Shown: piece by piece, positions 18,235 through 28,902 of the stretch
How the letters are laid out: each line of letters starts with the position of its first letter
Numbering within the stretch: the stretch's first letter is position 1
Source of the DNA: Bradyrhizobium diazoefficiens
Lineage (GTDB): Bacteria > Pseudomonadota > Alphaproteobacteria > Rhizobiales > Xanthobacteraceae
DNA: 64,000 nt
Direction of reading: 5' to 3'
Assembly: GCF_018131185.1 (NCBI RefSeq)
Contig: NZ_JAFCJE010000004.1
Span: forward strand, 806,001 to 870,000
Notes under the pieces: model-generated
Databases searched by the model: none
Told to the model about the DNA's origin: nothing
Seen by the model: only the letters and a program-made list of their open reading frames with translations
Translations under genes and position numbers: made by a program

Positions 18235-20088
18235 TTACCTGCTCGAACGCGCCGACTCCATGGCCTGATCATAGGACAATTCGAGGCCTTCCAGATTGCC
18301 TTCCTTCCGCCATTTGTCGAGCAGCCGCAGGAATGCCACCGGCCCGCGCCAATATTGGCTGTTTCTTGCCGCGATCGGATCGAACACGCCTTCGTTGTTG
18401 TAGTAGCCGGGCGTGCATTCGGCCAGGTAAGTCTGGCGGCCGAGCGCGGCCCTGACGACCTCGTCGACCCAGGCATTCTCGGCGGCCAATGTCGGCTCCA
18501 GGGTTCGCACCTTGCGCTTGCGGGCCTGCTTGATCACGTACGCGATGTGCTGCGACTGCTCGTCGATGATGTGCGGGAAGTTGGCACTCTGGCCCGCCTG
18601 CACGGTGACGATCAGGAAGCAGTTCGGGAAGCCGCGGCTGTAGAAACCGTGCATCGTCTTGACGCCGTCCTGCCAGCGCTCGGACAGGCTCGTGCCGCCG
18701 CGGCCATAGACTTCGAAGCCCATGCGTCGCGCGTAATCGGTGCCGACCTCAAAACCGCTGGCATAGATCAGGCAATCGAGCTCGTAGGCCTTGCCGCCAG
18801 CCACGACGGCGTTCTCGGTGATGCGCTCGACGCCCTTCCCGTCGGTATCGACGAGATGCACGTTGGGACGATTGAAGGTGTCGAGATATTCGTCGTGGAA
18901 GCACGGCCGTTTGCAGAACGCCTTGTACCAGGGCTTGAGCGCCTCTGCAGTCGCCTCGTCCTTGACGACCGCATCGACGCGGGCGCGGATCTCCTCCATC
19001 TTGCGGTAGTCGGCCTGCTCGATGACCTTCAGCGCCTCCTCCATCGAGGTCACGGGTTGCGCCTGACGACGCGGCGCCAGCAGGATCTCGCCGAGCAGGC
19101 CGGTCCAGCCGTCCTGCACCAAATCCCGTTCGAACGGCTCGCCCGAGATCACGGCGGTGAAATTGTCCATGCGCTCGCGTTGCCAGCCGGGCTCGAGGTT
19201 CTGTGCCCAGCCCTGATCCGTCGGCCGATCATCGCGCACGCCGATCGCCGATGGCGTGCGCTGGAACACATAGAGCTCCTTCGCGGAGCGGCCGAGATGC
19301 GGCACGCATTGCACGGCGGTGGCGCCAGTGCCGATGATCCCGACGCGCTTGTCGGCAAGCCCGGTCAGACCGCCATCCGCATTGCCGCCGGTGTAGCCGT
19401 AATCCCAGCGACTGGTATGAAAGCTGTGGCCCTTGAAGGATTCGATGCCGGGTATGCCCGGTAGCTTCGGCCGGCTGAGCGGACCTCCGGCAAGAATGAC
19501 GAAGCGCGCGCGGATGCGATCGCCGCGATCGGTCTCGACCAGCCAACGCGCCTCTTGCTCCTGCCACACCATTCGCGAGATGACGGTCTGAAACAGCGCG
19601 CGCTCGTAGAGACCGAAATGACGGCCGATGCGGCGGGAGTGCTCGTAGATCTCCGGCGCCCTCGCGTATTTGCGCACCGGCATGTAGCCGGTCTCTTCCA
19701 GCAGCGGCAGATAGATGTAGCTCTCGGTATCGCAGGCAGCGCCAGGATAACGATTCCAGTACCAGGTGCCGCCGAAGTCGGCAGCCTTTTCCACGATGCG
19801 GAACTCATCGATGCCGGCCTCGCGCAGGCGCGCGCCGCAGAGAAGCCCGCCAAAGCCGCCGCCGACGACGAGCACTTCCGTCTCTTCACTGACAGCTGCG
19901 CGCGCAAATCCGGGATCGGCCCAGGGGTCGTCGAGGTAGCGGCCGAAATCGCCGGTAACCTCGACATACTGAGCCTTGCCCTCGGCCCGCAAACGACGGT
20001 CGCGCTCGTCACGATAGCGCGCGCGGAGAGCCGCAATGTCGACCGTAGGTTCGCCGGCTGCACCGGTCTTGTGTCTTTCCGCTGACAT
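18235..20088 (-). CDS. Baeyer-Villiger-type flavin monooxygenase
   Basis: 617 residues. FAD-binding GGGFGG at residues 76-81, FGGTWYWNRYPGAACD around 105-120, the Baeyer-Villiger fingerprint F218-x-G-x3-H224-x3-W228-D229, and a second Rossmann motif GTGATAVQCVPHL for NADPH. The full fingerprint separates it from N-hydroxylating monooxygenases. It should convert a ketone to an ester or lactone. Start at 20088 is set by GGAGG 6 nt upstream. It is divergent from the acyl-CoA ligase at 20265, suggesting a common catabolic unit for a ketone whose acid product is activated with CoA. Confidence 0.9.
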   Translation of the reverse strand: MSAERHKTGAAGEPTVDIAALRARYRDERDRRLRAEGKAQYVEVTGDFGRYLDDPWADPGFARAAVSEETEVLVVGGGFGGLLCGARLREAGIDEFRIVEKAADFGGTWYWNRYPGAACDTESYIYLPLLEETGYMPVRKYARAPEIYEHSRRIGRHFGLYERALFQTVISRMVWQEQEARWLVETDRGDRIRARFVILAGGPLSRPKLPGIPGIESFKGHSFHTSRWDYGYTGGNADGGLTGLADKRVGIIGTGATAVQCVPHLGRSAKELYVFQRTPSAIGVRDDRPTDQGWAQNLEPGWQRERMDNFTAVISGEPFERDLVQDGWTGLLGEILLAPRRQAQPVTSMEEALKVIEQADYRKMEEIRARVDAVVKDEATAEALKPWYKAFCKRPCFHDEYLDTFNRPNVHLVDTDGKGVERITENAVVAGGKAYELDCLIYASGFEVGTDYARRMGFEVYGRGGTSLSERWQDGVKTMHGFYSRGFPNCFLIVTVQAGQSANFPHIIDEQSQHIAYVIKQARKRKVRTLEPTLAAENAWVDEVVRAALGRQTYLAECTPGYYNNEGVFDPIAARNSQYWRGPVAFLRLLDKWRKEGNLEGLELSYDQAMESARSSR

Positions 20089-20264
20089 GCATTTCCTCCA
20101 CGGAAGAGCGCCGCTTCGCCGGCAGCTCACCTCACGTTAGCCCCGAAAAAGTGACGCATGCAATCACGTCCCATCTTTTTGCGTGAACGCCGCGCGACGT
20201 TCCGCTAACCTCGATCGCAAATCACAAGCGTACGCCACGCAACGACGTGGCTGTGGAGGAGACC

Positions 20265-21890
20265 ATGCAAGGGTTGATGATGGACATGCCGCTTTTGATC
20301 AGCGGCCTGATCCAGTTTGCAGCGGACTATCACGGCGAAGCCGAGATCGTCGCGCGCGAGATCGAGGGCGACATCCACCGCTACACCTATGCCGACGCAC
20401 ATCCACGCATCAAGCGCATGGCGCTGGCGTTGAAGCGGCTCGGCATGAAGAAAGGAGACCGCGTCGGCACGCTGGCCTGGAACACCCACCGGCATTTCGA
20501 GATGTTCTACGCCGCGCCGGGGATGGGCTATGTGCTGCACACCGTCAACCCGCGGCTGTTTCCCGAACAGCTCGTTTACATCATCAACCACGCCGAAGAC
20601 CGCCTCCTCTTCATCGACCGCGCCACGCTGCCGCTCGTCGAGGCGATCGCGCCGCAGCTGAAAACGATCGAGGCTTACGTCGTGATGTCCTCGCGCGAGC
20701 GCATGCCCGAGACGAAACTTGCCAATGTGCATTGCTACGAGGAGCTTCTGGAAAAGGAGAACGAGGCCGGATTCGCCTGGCCGGAGTTCGACGAAAAATC
20801 CGCCTCCACCATCTGCTACACGTCCGGCACGACAGGCAATCCCAAGGGCGTGATCTATTCGCACCGCGCCGCGATCCTGCAGACCATGACCTGCTGCAAT
20901 TTCGACTTCCTGCCGGGACATCTCGAAGGCGTGCGGGAGGTGATGATGCCGATGGCGCCTCTCTTCCACGGCAATGGCTGGAATATGCCGTTCACCGCGC
21001 CCTATACCGGCTCGAAGCTGGTGCTGCCCGGCCGCAACTATGAACCCGACAAGCTCTATGAACTGCTCGAAGGCGAGAAAGTGACGCTGTCGGCGGGGGT
21101 GCCGAGCTTCTGGCTGATCCTGCTCGATTGGCTGGGCCGCACCGGAAACAAATTCTCGACGCTGCGCGCAACGCTGTCGTCGGGCTCGGCCCCGCCGCGC
21201 GCGATGATCGAGAAGCTCAAGCGCGACTATGACATCGACTATATCCAGGCCTGGGGCATGACCGAGGCGCTGGGCTGCTCGATGCCGGGCCTTCGGCCAG
21301 GATCGGAACATCTCGGCGAGACCGAGACATTCGACCGCCGCCAGGTCTCCGGCCGCGCCTGTTTCGGCACGGCCTTGCGCATCGTCGACGATGCCGGCGT
21401 CGAGCTGCCGCGCGACGGCAAGACCGTCGGTCATCTGCGCGCCCGCGGGCCGTGGGTCGCCTCCGGCTACATGAAGCTGGATGAGGGCCTCGACCGCGAC
21501 GGCTGGCTGATCACCGGCGACATGGCCGTGATCGATCCTCAAGGCCACGTCACGCTGACCGACCGCTCCAAGGACGTGATCAAGTCCGGCGGCGAATGGA
21601 TCTCCTCGATCCAGCTCGAGGACGTTGCCTTGTCCCATCCCGACGTGCTGCAGGCCGCCGTGGTCGCGATCAACCACGAGAAATGGCAGGAGCGCCCTCT
21701 TCTCCTCGTCGTCCGCAAGAAGGGCGCGACGGTCGACGGCAAGACGCTGCTCGACCACATGCGACCGAAGATCGCGAGCTGGTGGATGCCGGACGCCGTC
21801 GAATTCCTCGACGAATTCCCGATGACGGGGACCGGCAAGGTGCTGAAGTCGGTCCTGCGCGAGAAGTTCAGGGAGTACCGCGTCGCGTGA
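20265..21890 (+). CDS. Acyl-CoA synthetase (AMP-binding)
   Basis: 541 residues of the class I adenylate-forming family. Phosphate-binding motif YTSGTTGNPKG near residue 193, a WGMTEALG motif, GWLITGDMAVID and the C-terminal GTGKVLKSVLREK with the catalytic lysine. The sequence resembles medium-chain and 3-methylthiopropionyl-CoA ligases, so the acid substrate is probably short to medium. Start at 20265 has GGAGGA 5 nt upstream; a GTG at 20247 is in frame but lacks a site. A hairpin follows the stop, so it may form its own unit. Confidence 0.9.
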   Translation: MQGLMMDMPLLISGLIQFAADYHGEAEIVAREIEGDIHRYTYADAHPRIKRMALALKRLGMKKGDRVGTLAWNTHRHFEMFYAAPGMGYVLHTVNPRLFPEQLVYIINHAEDRLLFIDRATLPLVEAIAPQLKTIEAYVVMSSRERMPETKLANVHCYEELLEKENEAGFAWPEFDEKSASTICYTSGTTGNPKGVIYSHRAAILQTMTCCNFDFLPGHLEGVREVMMPMAPLFHGNGWNMPFTAPYTGSKLVLPGRNYEPDKLYELLEGEKVTLSAGVPSFWLILLDWLGRTGNKFSTLRATLSSGSAPPRAMIEKLKRDYDIDYIQAWGMTEALGCSMPGLRPGSEHLGETETFDRRQVSGRACFGTALRIVDDAGVELPRDGKTVGHLRARGPWVASGYMKLDEGLDRDGWLITGDMAVIDPQGHVTLTDRSKDVIKSGGEWISSIQLEDVALSHPDVLQAAVVAINHEKWQERPLLLVVRKKGATVDGKTLLDHMRPKIASWWMPDAVEFLDEFPMTGTGKVLKSVLREKFREYRVA

Positions 21891-21900
21891 CCTCTGCGGC

Positions 21901-21940
21901 TGCGCACGGGCCTCTCCGTGCGCAACCATCTTCATCTTTT
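21901..21940 (+). terminator. Probable terminator after the acyl-CoA ligase gene
   Basis: TGCGCACGG (21901-21909) pairs perfectly with CCGTGCGCA (21916-21924) around a 6-nt loop, 10 bp after the ligase stop, followed by a T-rich stretch ending TTTT near 21940. Probably an intrinsic or partial terminator separating the ligase from the DUF2961 gene. Confidence 0.5.
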
Positions 21941-21994
21941 GGTAGATTTGGAGGCGATATAGCGAGACGTCGCTAATCCCTTATCGAGGACACC

Positions 21995-23104
21995 ATGGCG
22001 TTTTCCGGATTGGGCCTGCATCTCGGCAATCTATCGCGCCTGTCGGATGCGCAGACGCGCTCGATCAGCCCCGAGAACTTCACCGGCGAGAAGGGCAAGG
22101 GCGGCATGTCCGTCGACGGCCCCGCCGCTTGCCAGGCCCGCGATCTCGGACAGGGGTGGAAAGTCTCTCCCTATGTCGTCATCGATCCGGGCACGACTTT
22201 CACGCTCGCCGACATCCGGGGTCAGGGCGCGATCCAGCAGATCTGGATGACGCTGGCCCGCGGACGGCTGCGCCACTCGATTCTGCGCATCTACTGGGAC
22301 GACCAGGAACAGCCGAGCGTCGAATGCCCGGCCGGCGATTTTTTCGCCTGCGGATGGGAAGAGTTCGCGCAAGTGTCCTCGCTCGCGGTTTGCGTCAATC
22401 CCGGCCGCGCCTTCAACTGCTATTGGGAAATGCCGTTTCGCAAGCGTGCGCGTTTCACGCTGGAGAACCGCAGTGAGGAGCAGCTCACGGTCTACTACCA
22501 GATCAACTACACCCTGACCGACGTGCCCGAGGACTGCGCCTATTTTCATGCGCAGTTCCGTCGCACCAATCCGCTGCCTTACAAGCAGGTCTACACCATC
22601 CTCGACGGCATCAGCGGCGCCGGCCATTATGTCGGCACCTACATGGCGTGGGGCGTCAACAACAACGGCTGGTGGGGCGAAGGCGAGATCAAGTTCTTCA
22701 TCGATGGCGACGGCGAATTCCCGACGATCTGCGGCACCGGCACCGAGGACTATTTCTGCGGCGCCTACAATTTCGATCCCCATGTGGCGCATGCCGGCCA
22801 GGGGCAATCGCGCTACGTGGAGTTCACCACGCCCTATGCCGGCCTGCCGCAGGTGATCCGCCCTGACGGCGTCTACAAATCGCAGCAGCGCTTTGGCCTT
22901 TATCGCTGGCACATTCCCGACCCCGTGCGCTTCCGCTCCGATTTGCGTGTGACGATCCAGGCGCTGGGCTGGCTGCCCGGCGCGAAGGACGGACGGTACC
23001 TTCCACTGCAGGACGACATCGCCTCGGTCGCGTTCTGGTACCAGGCGCTTCCGACCGCGCCATTCCCGAAGCTGCCAGACCCAGACTATCTCGAAATCGG
23101 CTGA
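21995..23104 (+). CDS. DUF2961 protein, glycoside hydrolase family 172-like
   Basis: 369 residues matching DUF2961: RSISPENFTGEKGKGGM near residue 28, IQQIWMTLARGRLRHSILRIYWDDQE, and GDGEFPTICGTGTEDYFCGAYNF near 235-257. Members of GH172 with this core (a viral-jelly-roll fold, multimeric) cleave fructofuranosides or arabinofuranosides. No signal peptide is present, so it should be cytoplasmic. Start at 21995 follows GAGGA by 4 nt. It lies 34 bp before the acyl-CoA dehydrogenase gene, an odd place for a glycosidase; see findings. Confidence 0.85.
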   Translation: MAFSGLGLHLGNLSRLSDAQTRSISPENFTGEKGKGGMSVDGPAACQARDLGQGWKVSPYVVIDPGTTFTLADIRGQGAIQQIWMTLARGRLRHSILRIYWDDQEQPSVECPAGDFFACGWEEFAQVSSLAVCVNPGRAFNCYWEMPFRKRARFTLENRSEEQLTVYYQINYTLTDVPEDCAYFHAQFRRTNPLPYKQVYTILDGISGAGHYVGTYMAWGVNNNGWWGEGEIKFFIDGDGEFPTICGTGTEDYFCGAYNFDPHVAHAGQGQSRYVEFTTPYAGLPQVIRPDGVYKSQQRFGLYRWHIPDPVRFRSDLRVTIQALGWLPGAKDGRYLPLQDDIASVAFWYQALPTAPFPKLPDPDYLEIG

Positions 23105-23138
23105 TCCTGCCGCCGCTCGACCACCAAGGAGACCAGAG

Positions 23139-24350
<1,212 letters not shown>

Positions 24351-24388
24351 AAGCTGCGCGTTTGGTGCGGCGACGGCGGTGCGCACTT

Positions 24389-24518
24389 CCTTCTCCCCTT
24401 GCGGGAGAAGGTGGCGCGAAGCGCCGGATGAGGGGTCTCTCTCCGCGGAGGCAGACCCCTCACCCCAGTGATGTGGATCGACCAGCGGAGCTGCCCTCTC
24501 CCGCAAGGGGAGAGGGCA
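24389..24518. repeat. Palindromic intergenic repeat
   Basis: A 23-bp hairpin CCTTCTCCCC...GGGAGAAGG (24389-24411) and a 27-bp hairpin TGCCCTCTCC...GGAGAGGGCA (24492-24518) flank a third inverted pair (GAGGGGTCT...AGACCCCTC). The two outer elements are also complementary to each other. The composition is that of a dispersed Bradyrhizobium-type repeat. It lies between convergent genes and may serve as a terminator. Confidence 0.75.
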
Positions 24519-24549
24519 CAGCAGCGCGCAGCGCGCCTCGCCCCCCGCC

Positions 24550-25458
24550 TCAGTTCACCACGTACACATCCGGATCTGCGCTCCAGCTCGGCTTCTTGAA
24601 GGCGTTGCGTAAGGCGGCCGACAGCGGGACGTTGTAGTTGAGGCCGTTCGGCGGCGTCGGCGACTGCAGCCATTTCTTGTAGAGCACCTCGATCTCCGGG
24701 CTGGCGTAGAGCTCCGCCGTGGCGCGATCGGCGAGCGCCTTGAACGGCGCATCCTCCCGCCGCAACATGATCCCGTAGGGCTCCGGCTTCGAGAAAGCCT
24801 CCTCGCTGATCATGAAGGCTTGCGGGTCCTTCGACCGCGCGATCGCGACCGCGAGCTGGACGTCGTCGAGTGCGTAGGCCTGCGCGCGGTCGGTTTCCAG
24901 CAGCAGGAAGGCCTCGGCCTGGTCCTTGGCCGGCATCACATTGATGCCGAGATTGCGCTCGGTGTTGACCTTGGCGAGCTGCGTCAGGTTGACCGACCCG
25001 GCCACGGCCGTGACCGCCTTGCCCTTGAGATCGTCGATGGTGTTGATCTTTGCAGCCTTCTTGGCTGCAAATCGCGTCGCACTGAGGAAATGCGTGTTGG
25101 TGAAGGCAACCTGCTTCTGGCGGTCGGCATTGTTCGTGGTCGCCGAGCAATGCAGATCAAGGGTGCCGTTGACCATCAGCGGAATCCGGTTCGACGACGT
25201 TACCGCGAGAGTATCGACGGCGATGTCGGGCATGCCGAGCTGCTTCTTCACGGCATCGACGATTCTCAGGCAGATATCCATGGCAAACCCGACCGGCTTC
25301 TGGTTGCCGTCCAGATAGCTGAAGGGGACCGAGGCTTCCTGATAGCCCAGCGTGATCTTCTTCGTCTCTTTGATCTTCTGGAGGGTGCCCGAGAGGTCTT
25401 CCGCCGAAGCGGTGCCCGCAAGAAATGTGGCGGCCAGGAGAACAGTCGTAAGACGCAT
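24550..25458 (-). CDS. Amino-acid ABC transporter substrate-binding protein, orphan
   Basis: 302 residues. Signal peptide MRLTTVLLAATFLAGTASA, then the polar amino-acid (PBP2 / SBP_bac_3) pattern: KITLGYQEASVPFSYLDGNQKPVGFAMDIC, a central DLKGKAVTAVAGSVN, and a C-terminal YKKWL. Length and the VDAVKKQLG segment resemble glutamate/aspartate-binding GltI. No permease or ATPase gene adjoins it, so it either serves a transporter encoded elsewhere or is a sensory binding protein. It is separated by 148 bp from the amidohydrolase gene upstream and may have its own promoter. Confidence 0.88.
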   Translation of the reverse strand: MRLTTVLLAATFLAGTASAEDLSGTLQKIKETKKITLGYQEASVPFSYLDGNQKPVGFAMDICLRIVDAVKKQLGMPDIAVDTLAVTSSNRIPLMVNGTLDLHCSATTNNADRQKQVAFTNTHFLSATRFAAKKAAKINTIDDLKGKAVTAVAGSVNLTQLAKVNTERNLGINVMPAKDQAEAFLLLETDRAQAYALDDVQLAVAIARSKDPQAFMISEEAFSKPEPYGIMLRREDAPFKALADRATAELYASPEIEVLYKKWLQSPTPPNGLNYNVPLSAALRNAFKKPSWSADPDVYVVN

Positions 25459-25606
25459 CGGTGGCTCCTCAGGGAGTAATCGTCAACTGCGCCGGCGCGC
25501 AATCGTGCAAGGTGATACCCCAGAGCTGGACCGGTCGCCAGACCAGGTTCCGTCTACCAGCTATCGCGGTTTTCGATGCGCAGGTGCAGCGACATCATGC
25601 CCTGCT

Positions 25607-27040
25607 TTATCCGCAGGTGAGCTGCTGCTCGAACCAGCCGGATAGTCGCTCCGACAACGGAAGCCACATCCGCTGGAAGTTTGCGAATTTGCCGGCATTG
25701 GTCCGGTACATGCCCCGCAGTTCCTGCTCGATCGCCGGCAGATCGACGCCGGCGCAGACCCCATCCCTCACGATCGCCTTCCCGGCAACGACAACCTCTC
25801 GCACCAGCGAGGCGTTGCCTCGTGCAAACAGCAGGGCCATGGGATCGACAGGCATGATCCCGTCACGGTCGAGCCGGTCAAGGTCGACGACGACGAAATC
25901 AGCCGGATTTCCGGCGACGAGTTCGCCGCTTCCGGGTGCGCCGGTGGCGCGGCGCCCGTTGCGGATGGCGAGCGCAAACATTTCGGCGGGCGTCCATGTC
26001 GGCTTGAAGCCGAGGCCGCCATGAACCATCTGCACCAGCCGCATCTCGCGCAGGATGTCGTCGTCCTCGTCCAACGCCAGCCCGTCGACGCCGACCGCGA
26101 TAGCGCAGCCGCATTTGTGAGCGGCAGCAATCGGGGCGAGCCCCGAACGTAGATGCATGTTCGAGCTGAAATTGGTGACGATGCGCGTGCCGGACGCCGC
26201 AATCATCTCCAGCTCATCCGGCCTGGCGTGAATGCAGTGCGCGAGCGTCAGCCGCTCCGAGAGGAAGCCGATGTCGCGCAGCCAGCGCACCATGTCCGGA
26301 AAGTGCTGGTCGGCCCAGGCCCGCTGGTACACGGTCTCCAGCAGATGCATGTGGATGCGGCGGCCGGTCAGTGCCGAATTCTCGGCCACCGCCTCCAGCA
26401 GCGGCTTCGAGCACCATTGCACGCCCGCAGGCCCGAGCTGCACGTCCACCATAGGGCCGCCGATGGCAGCGGCGATCGCGTCGGTCAACTCGAGATATGC
26501 CTTGGGCGGCATTGGCGCGCGGACGAAGAGATCGTCGATGGTCTTGCGGTCTTCGCGGGACAGACCGAAGAGCATCGGCTCGGCATCCCCATAGACGATC
26601 GGGTTCTGGTCGCGCACGGCCATCGCAAAGGCAATGCGGATGCCAACGTCGGTTGCTGCCTGCGCGACGGCCTTGGCCTCGTCGAGCAAGGGCATCGTCC
26701 CGCTCGGACGCGTGTAGTGCACCATCATGGCCGCGCAGCCGGCCTTGGCCGAGCGAGCCAAAGCAGACGCCGCGGTCAGATACGGATCGACCGGCGTGCC
26801 GAGCGCGGTTCGCAGGATCCAGCTTTCCAGAGGCATGCCGACCGCACCGAACGACGACGCGGTGGCGCGGGCATGGTCATGTGCGTTGACGAAGGCCGGA
26901 ATGACGAAGGAGCGGGGCCCATGCCCGGCCCCTTCCGAGATCTCGGTGATGACGCCGCCGTGGTGCCGCAGCACGACGTTGTCGCTGACGCCGCGGTCAG
27001 GGCCATGGAACAGGCTGGTCGCCGAAATCTCCGTGGCCAT
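25607..27040 (-). CDS. Amidohydrolase, TrzA/AtzA-like
   Basis: 477 residues, amidohydrolase superfamily with metal ligands in VNAHDHARA near residue 54, HMHLLET (about 230), LAHCIHARP and GVDGLALDEDDD. This set is that of the deaminase/chlorohydrolase branch acting on N-heterocycles; the first motif HDH instead of HTH is unusual. It starts 15 bp after the binding protein of the NMT1/THI5-type importer, so it probably acts on the imported compound. Exact substrate unknown. Confidence 0.82.
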   Translation of the reverse strand: MATEISATSLFHGPDRGVSDNVVLRHHGGVITEISEGAGHGPRSFVIPAFVNAHDHARATASSFGAVGMPLESWILRTALGTPVDPYLTAASALARSAKAGCAAMMVHYTRPSGTMPLLDEAKAVAQAATDVGIRIAFAMAVRDQNPIVYGDAEPMLFGLSREDRKTIDDLFVRAPMPPKAYLELTDAIAAAIGGPMVDVQLGPAGVQWCSKPLLEAVAENSALTGRRIHMHLLETVYQRAWADQHFPDMVRWLRDIGFLSERLTLAHCIHARPDELEMIAASGTRIVTNFSSNMHLRSGLAPIAAAHKCGCAIAVGVDGLALDEDDDILREMRLVQMVHGGLGFKPTWTPAEMFALAIRNGRRATGAPGSGELVAGNPADFVVVDLDRLDRDGIMPVDPMALLFARGNASLVREVVVAGKAIVRDGVCAGVDLPAIEQELRGMYRTNAGKFANFQRMWLPLSERLSGWFEQQLTCG

Positions 27041-27055
27041 GAGCGTCTCCGGGGA

Positions 27056-28081
27056 TCAATTGGCAGTATAAACCAATTCCCGCTCCGCGCGCGGCGGCAG
27101 GAATTCGCGCGAGAACACCTCCGCCGGCGTCGGCGCGCGGGCGAGCTGGTAGCCCTCGACCACGATGCCGATGGCGCGCGCCATGCGGTCATCCTTGATG
27201 TCGCCGATGCCGATCTCCTTCATCTCGGGCGAGACGATCAGCTTCTCGAACGAATATTGCAAGCGCCGCTTCTCGACATCCGCGTTGATGAGGTTGTCGT
27301 AGTTCACCGCCGCCTTCATGCCGGCATTCTGGTCCTTGGCGATCGCAATCGCCCCCTTGTTGATGGCACGCACCAGGCCTGCGACGGCCTTCGGGTTCGA
27401 GGCGATCAGCTTGCGCGACACCATCACGCCATTCGAGTAGAGATCGAGCCCGTACTCACCGAACGAGAACCATTTGAAGTCCTTGTCCGGGTCCTGGCGG
27501 TTGAGCACGAGGTTGAAATAGCTGGTGATGTTGAAGACCAGCGCTGCATCGATGTCGCCCTTGATCAGCATCGGCTCCTGCAGGTTCGGCGCCATGTTGG
27601 AGATCTTGATCTTCTCGCCGTCGAGACCATTCTTGCGCGTGAACACCGGCAGGAGGCGCGTCGTCGGCGTCCCCTGCGCGCCGCCGAGCGTGCGGCCTTC
27701 GAAATCCTTGATGGTGTTGATGCCGCTGGACTTCTTGGCGACGATCGCGAACGGAGGCTGGTTCCACATCATGTAGACCATGACGGGCGCGTCCTGCGGC
27801 TTGGTCGAGGCGTTCTGGATGATGGCATTGACGTCGCCGAAGCCGGCGTCATAGGCGCCGGACATGATGCGCGTGACGGTGGCGCCGGAGCCTTCGCCCT
27901 GATCGATGACGACGTTGAGGCCTTCCGCTTTGAAGTAGCCGTTGTCCTTGGCGTAGAAGAACGCGGCGTCGCTGCCTTGGGTCTTCCAGCCCAACGTGAA
28001 CTTGATCGTGGTGTCCTCGGCCAGGGCTGCGCCCATGGACAGCCCTAATCCCATGAGCGTGGCAGCTATTCTTCTCAACAT
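27056..28081 (-). CDS. ABC transporter substrate-binding protein, NMT1/THI5 type
   Basis: 341 residues. Signal peptide MLRRIAATLMGLGLSMGAALA. The mature part starts with the family pattern TIKFTLGWKTQGSDAAFFYAKDNGYFKAEGLNV, then GSGATVTRIMSGAYDAGFGD and GRTLGGAQGTPTTRLLP. Relatives bind pyrimidine precursors of thiamin, aliphatic sulfonates, nitrate or related compounds. It is the third gene of a unit with ATPase (28902), permease (28126) and amidohydrolase (25607), consistent with import of an N-heterocycle. Confidence 0.9.
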   Translation of the reverse strand: MLRRIAATLMGLGLSMGAALAEDTTIKFTLGWKTQGSDAAFFYAKDNGYFKAEGLNVVIDQGEGSGATVTRIMSGAYDAGFGDVNAIIQNASTKPQDAPVMVYMMWNQPPFAIVAKKSSGINTIKDFEGRTLGGAQGTPTTRLLPVFTRKNGLDGEKIKISNMAPNLQEPMLIKGDIDAALVFNITSYFNLVLNRQDPDKDFKWFSFGEYGLDLYSNGVMVSRKLIASNPKAVAGLVRAINKGAIAIAKDQNAGMKAAVNYDNLINADVEKRRLQYSFEKLIVSPEMKEIGIGDIKDDRMARAIGIVVEGYQLARAPTPAEVFSREFLPPRAERELVYTAN

Positions 28082-28125
28082 CGAGACCTCTCCTCAGCTT
28101 CGTTGCGTGATGATTGTTCAATTTG

Positions 28126-28902
28126 TCAGGTGGCGATCACATCGTTCTTGCGCGTGGCCCAGCCGGTGACGCGACCTTCGATCAGCGAGAACACCGCGTA
28201 GAGTGCGACGCCGAGGCCGGCGAGCACGAACAGGCCGGCGAACACCAGCGGCACGTTGAAATTGGAGGATGCGGTCATCATGACGTTGCCGATGCCGCGG
28301 TTGGAGGCGACCGTCTCCGACAGCACGGCGCCGACGAAGGCATAGGAGATCGCGACCTTCAGCGAGGCGAAGAAGAACGGCATGGTGCGGGGCAGACCGA
28401 CATTCCAGAGGATATCGAACTTGCTGGCGCCCAGCGCCTTCAACACGTCCTCGAGCTCGGGCTCGGTGGTGGCAAGGCCCGTCGCGATGTTGACCACGAT
28501 CGGGAAGAAGCAGATCGACAGCGCGGTCAGCACCGCCGGCACCGTGCCCGAGCCGAACCACAGCACGAAGATCGGCACCACCGCGACCTTGGGGATCGAT
28601 GAGAAGCCGATCAGCAGCGGGTAGCAGGTGTCATAGGCCGTCTTGGAGACGCCGATGATGGCACCAAGAGCGACACCGAGCGCAACGCCGAGGACGAAGC
28701 CGAGCAAGGTGGTCGCCAATGTCTGCACAATGTGCGGCCACAACACCGGAAAACGCTCGACGAGCGTCGCGAATACCTGCGAGGGGCGCGGCAGCACCAG
28801 ATCGGACATGCCGGTCATGAGGCAGAACAGCTCCCAGCCGACGAAGAACAGCACGATCAGTCCCGCCGACCACGCCTTCTGCCTGACATCGATCCCGAAC
28901 AT
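28126..28902 (-). CDS. ABC transporter permease (NitT/TauT type)
   Basis: 258 residues with about six membrane spans and the EAA loop seen as ATTEPELEDVLKALGASKFDILWNVGLPRTMPFF, which contacts the ATPase. Its ATG overlaps the stop of the ATPase gene by one base (TGATG arrangement on the minus strand), so the two are translationally coupled. Inner-membrane component of the importer with 27056 and 28902. Confidence 0.92.
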   Translation of the reverse strand: MFGIDVRQKAWSAGLIVLFFVGWELFCLMTGMSDLVLPRPSQVFATLVERFPVLWPHIVQTLATTLLGFVLGVALGVALGAIIGVSKTAYDTCYPLLIGFSSIPKVAVVPIFVLWFGSGTVPAVLTALSICFFPIVVNIATGLATTEPELEDVLKALGASKFDILWNVGLPRTMPFFFASLKVAISYAFVGAVLSETVASNRGIGNVMMTASSNFNVPLVFAGLFVLAGLGVALYAVFSLIEGRVTGWATRKNDVIAT

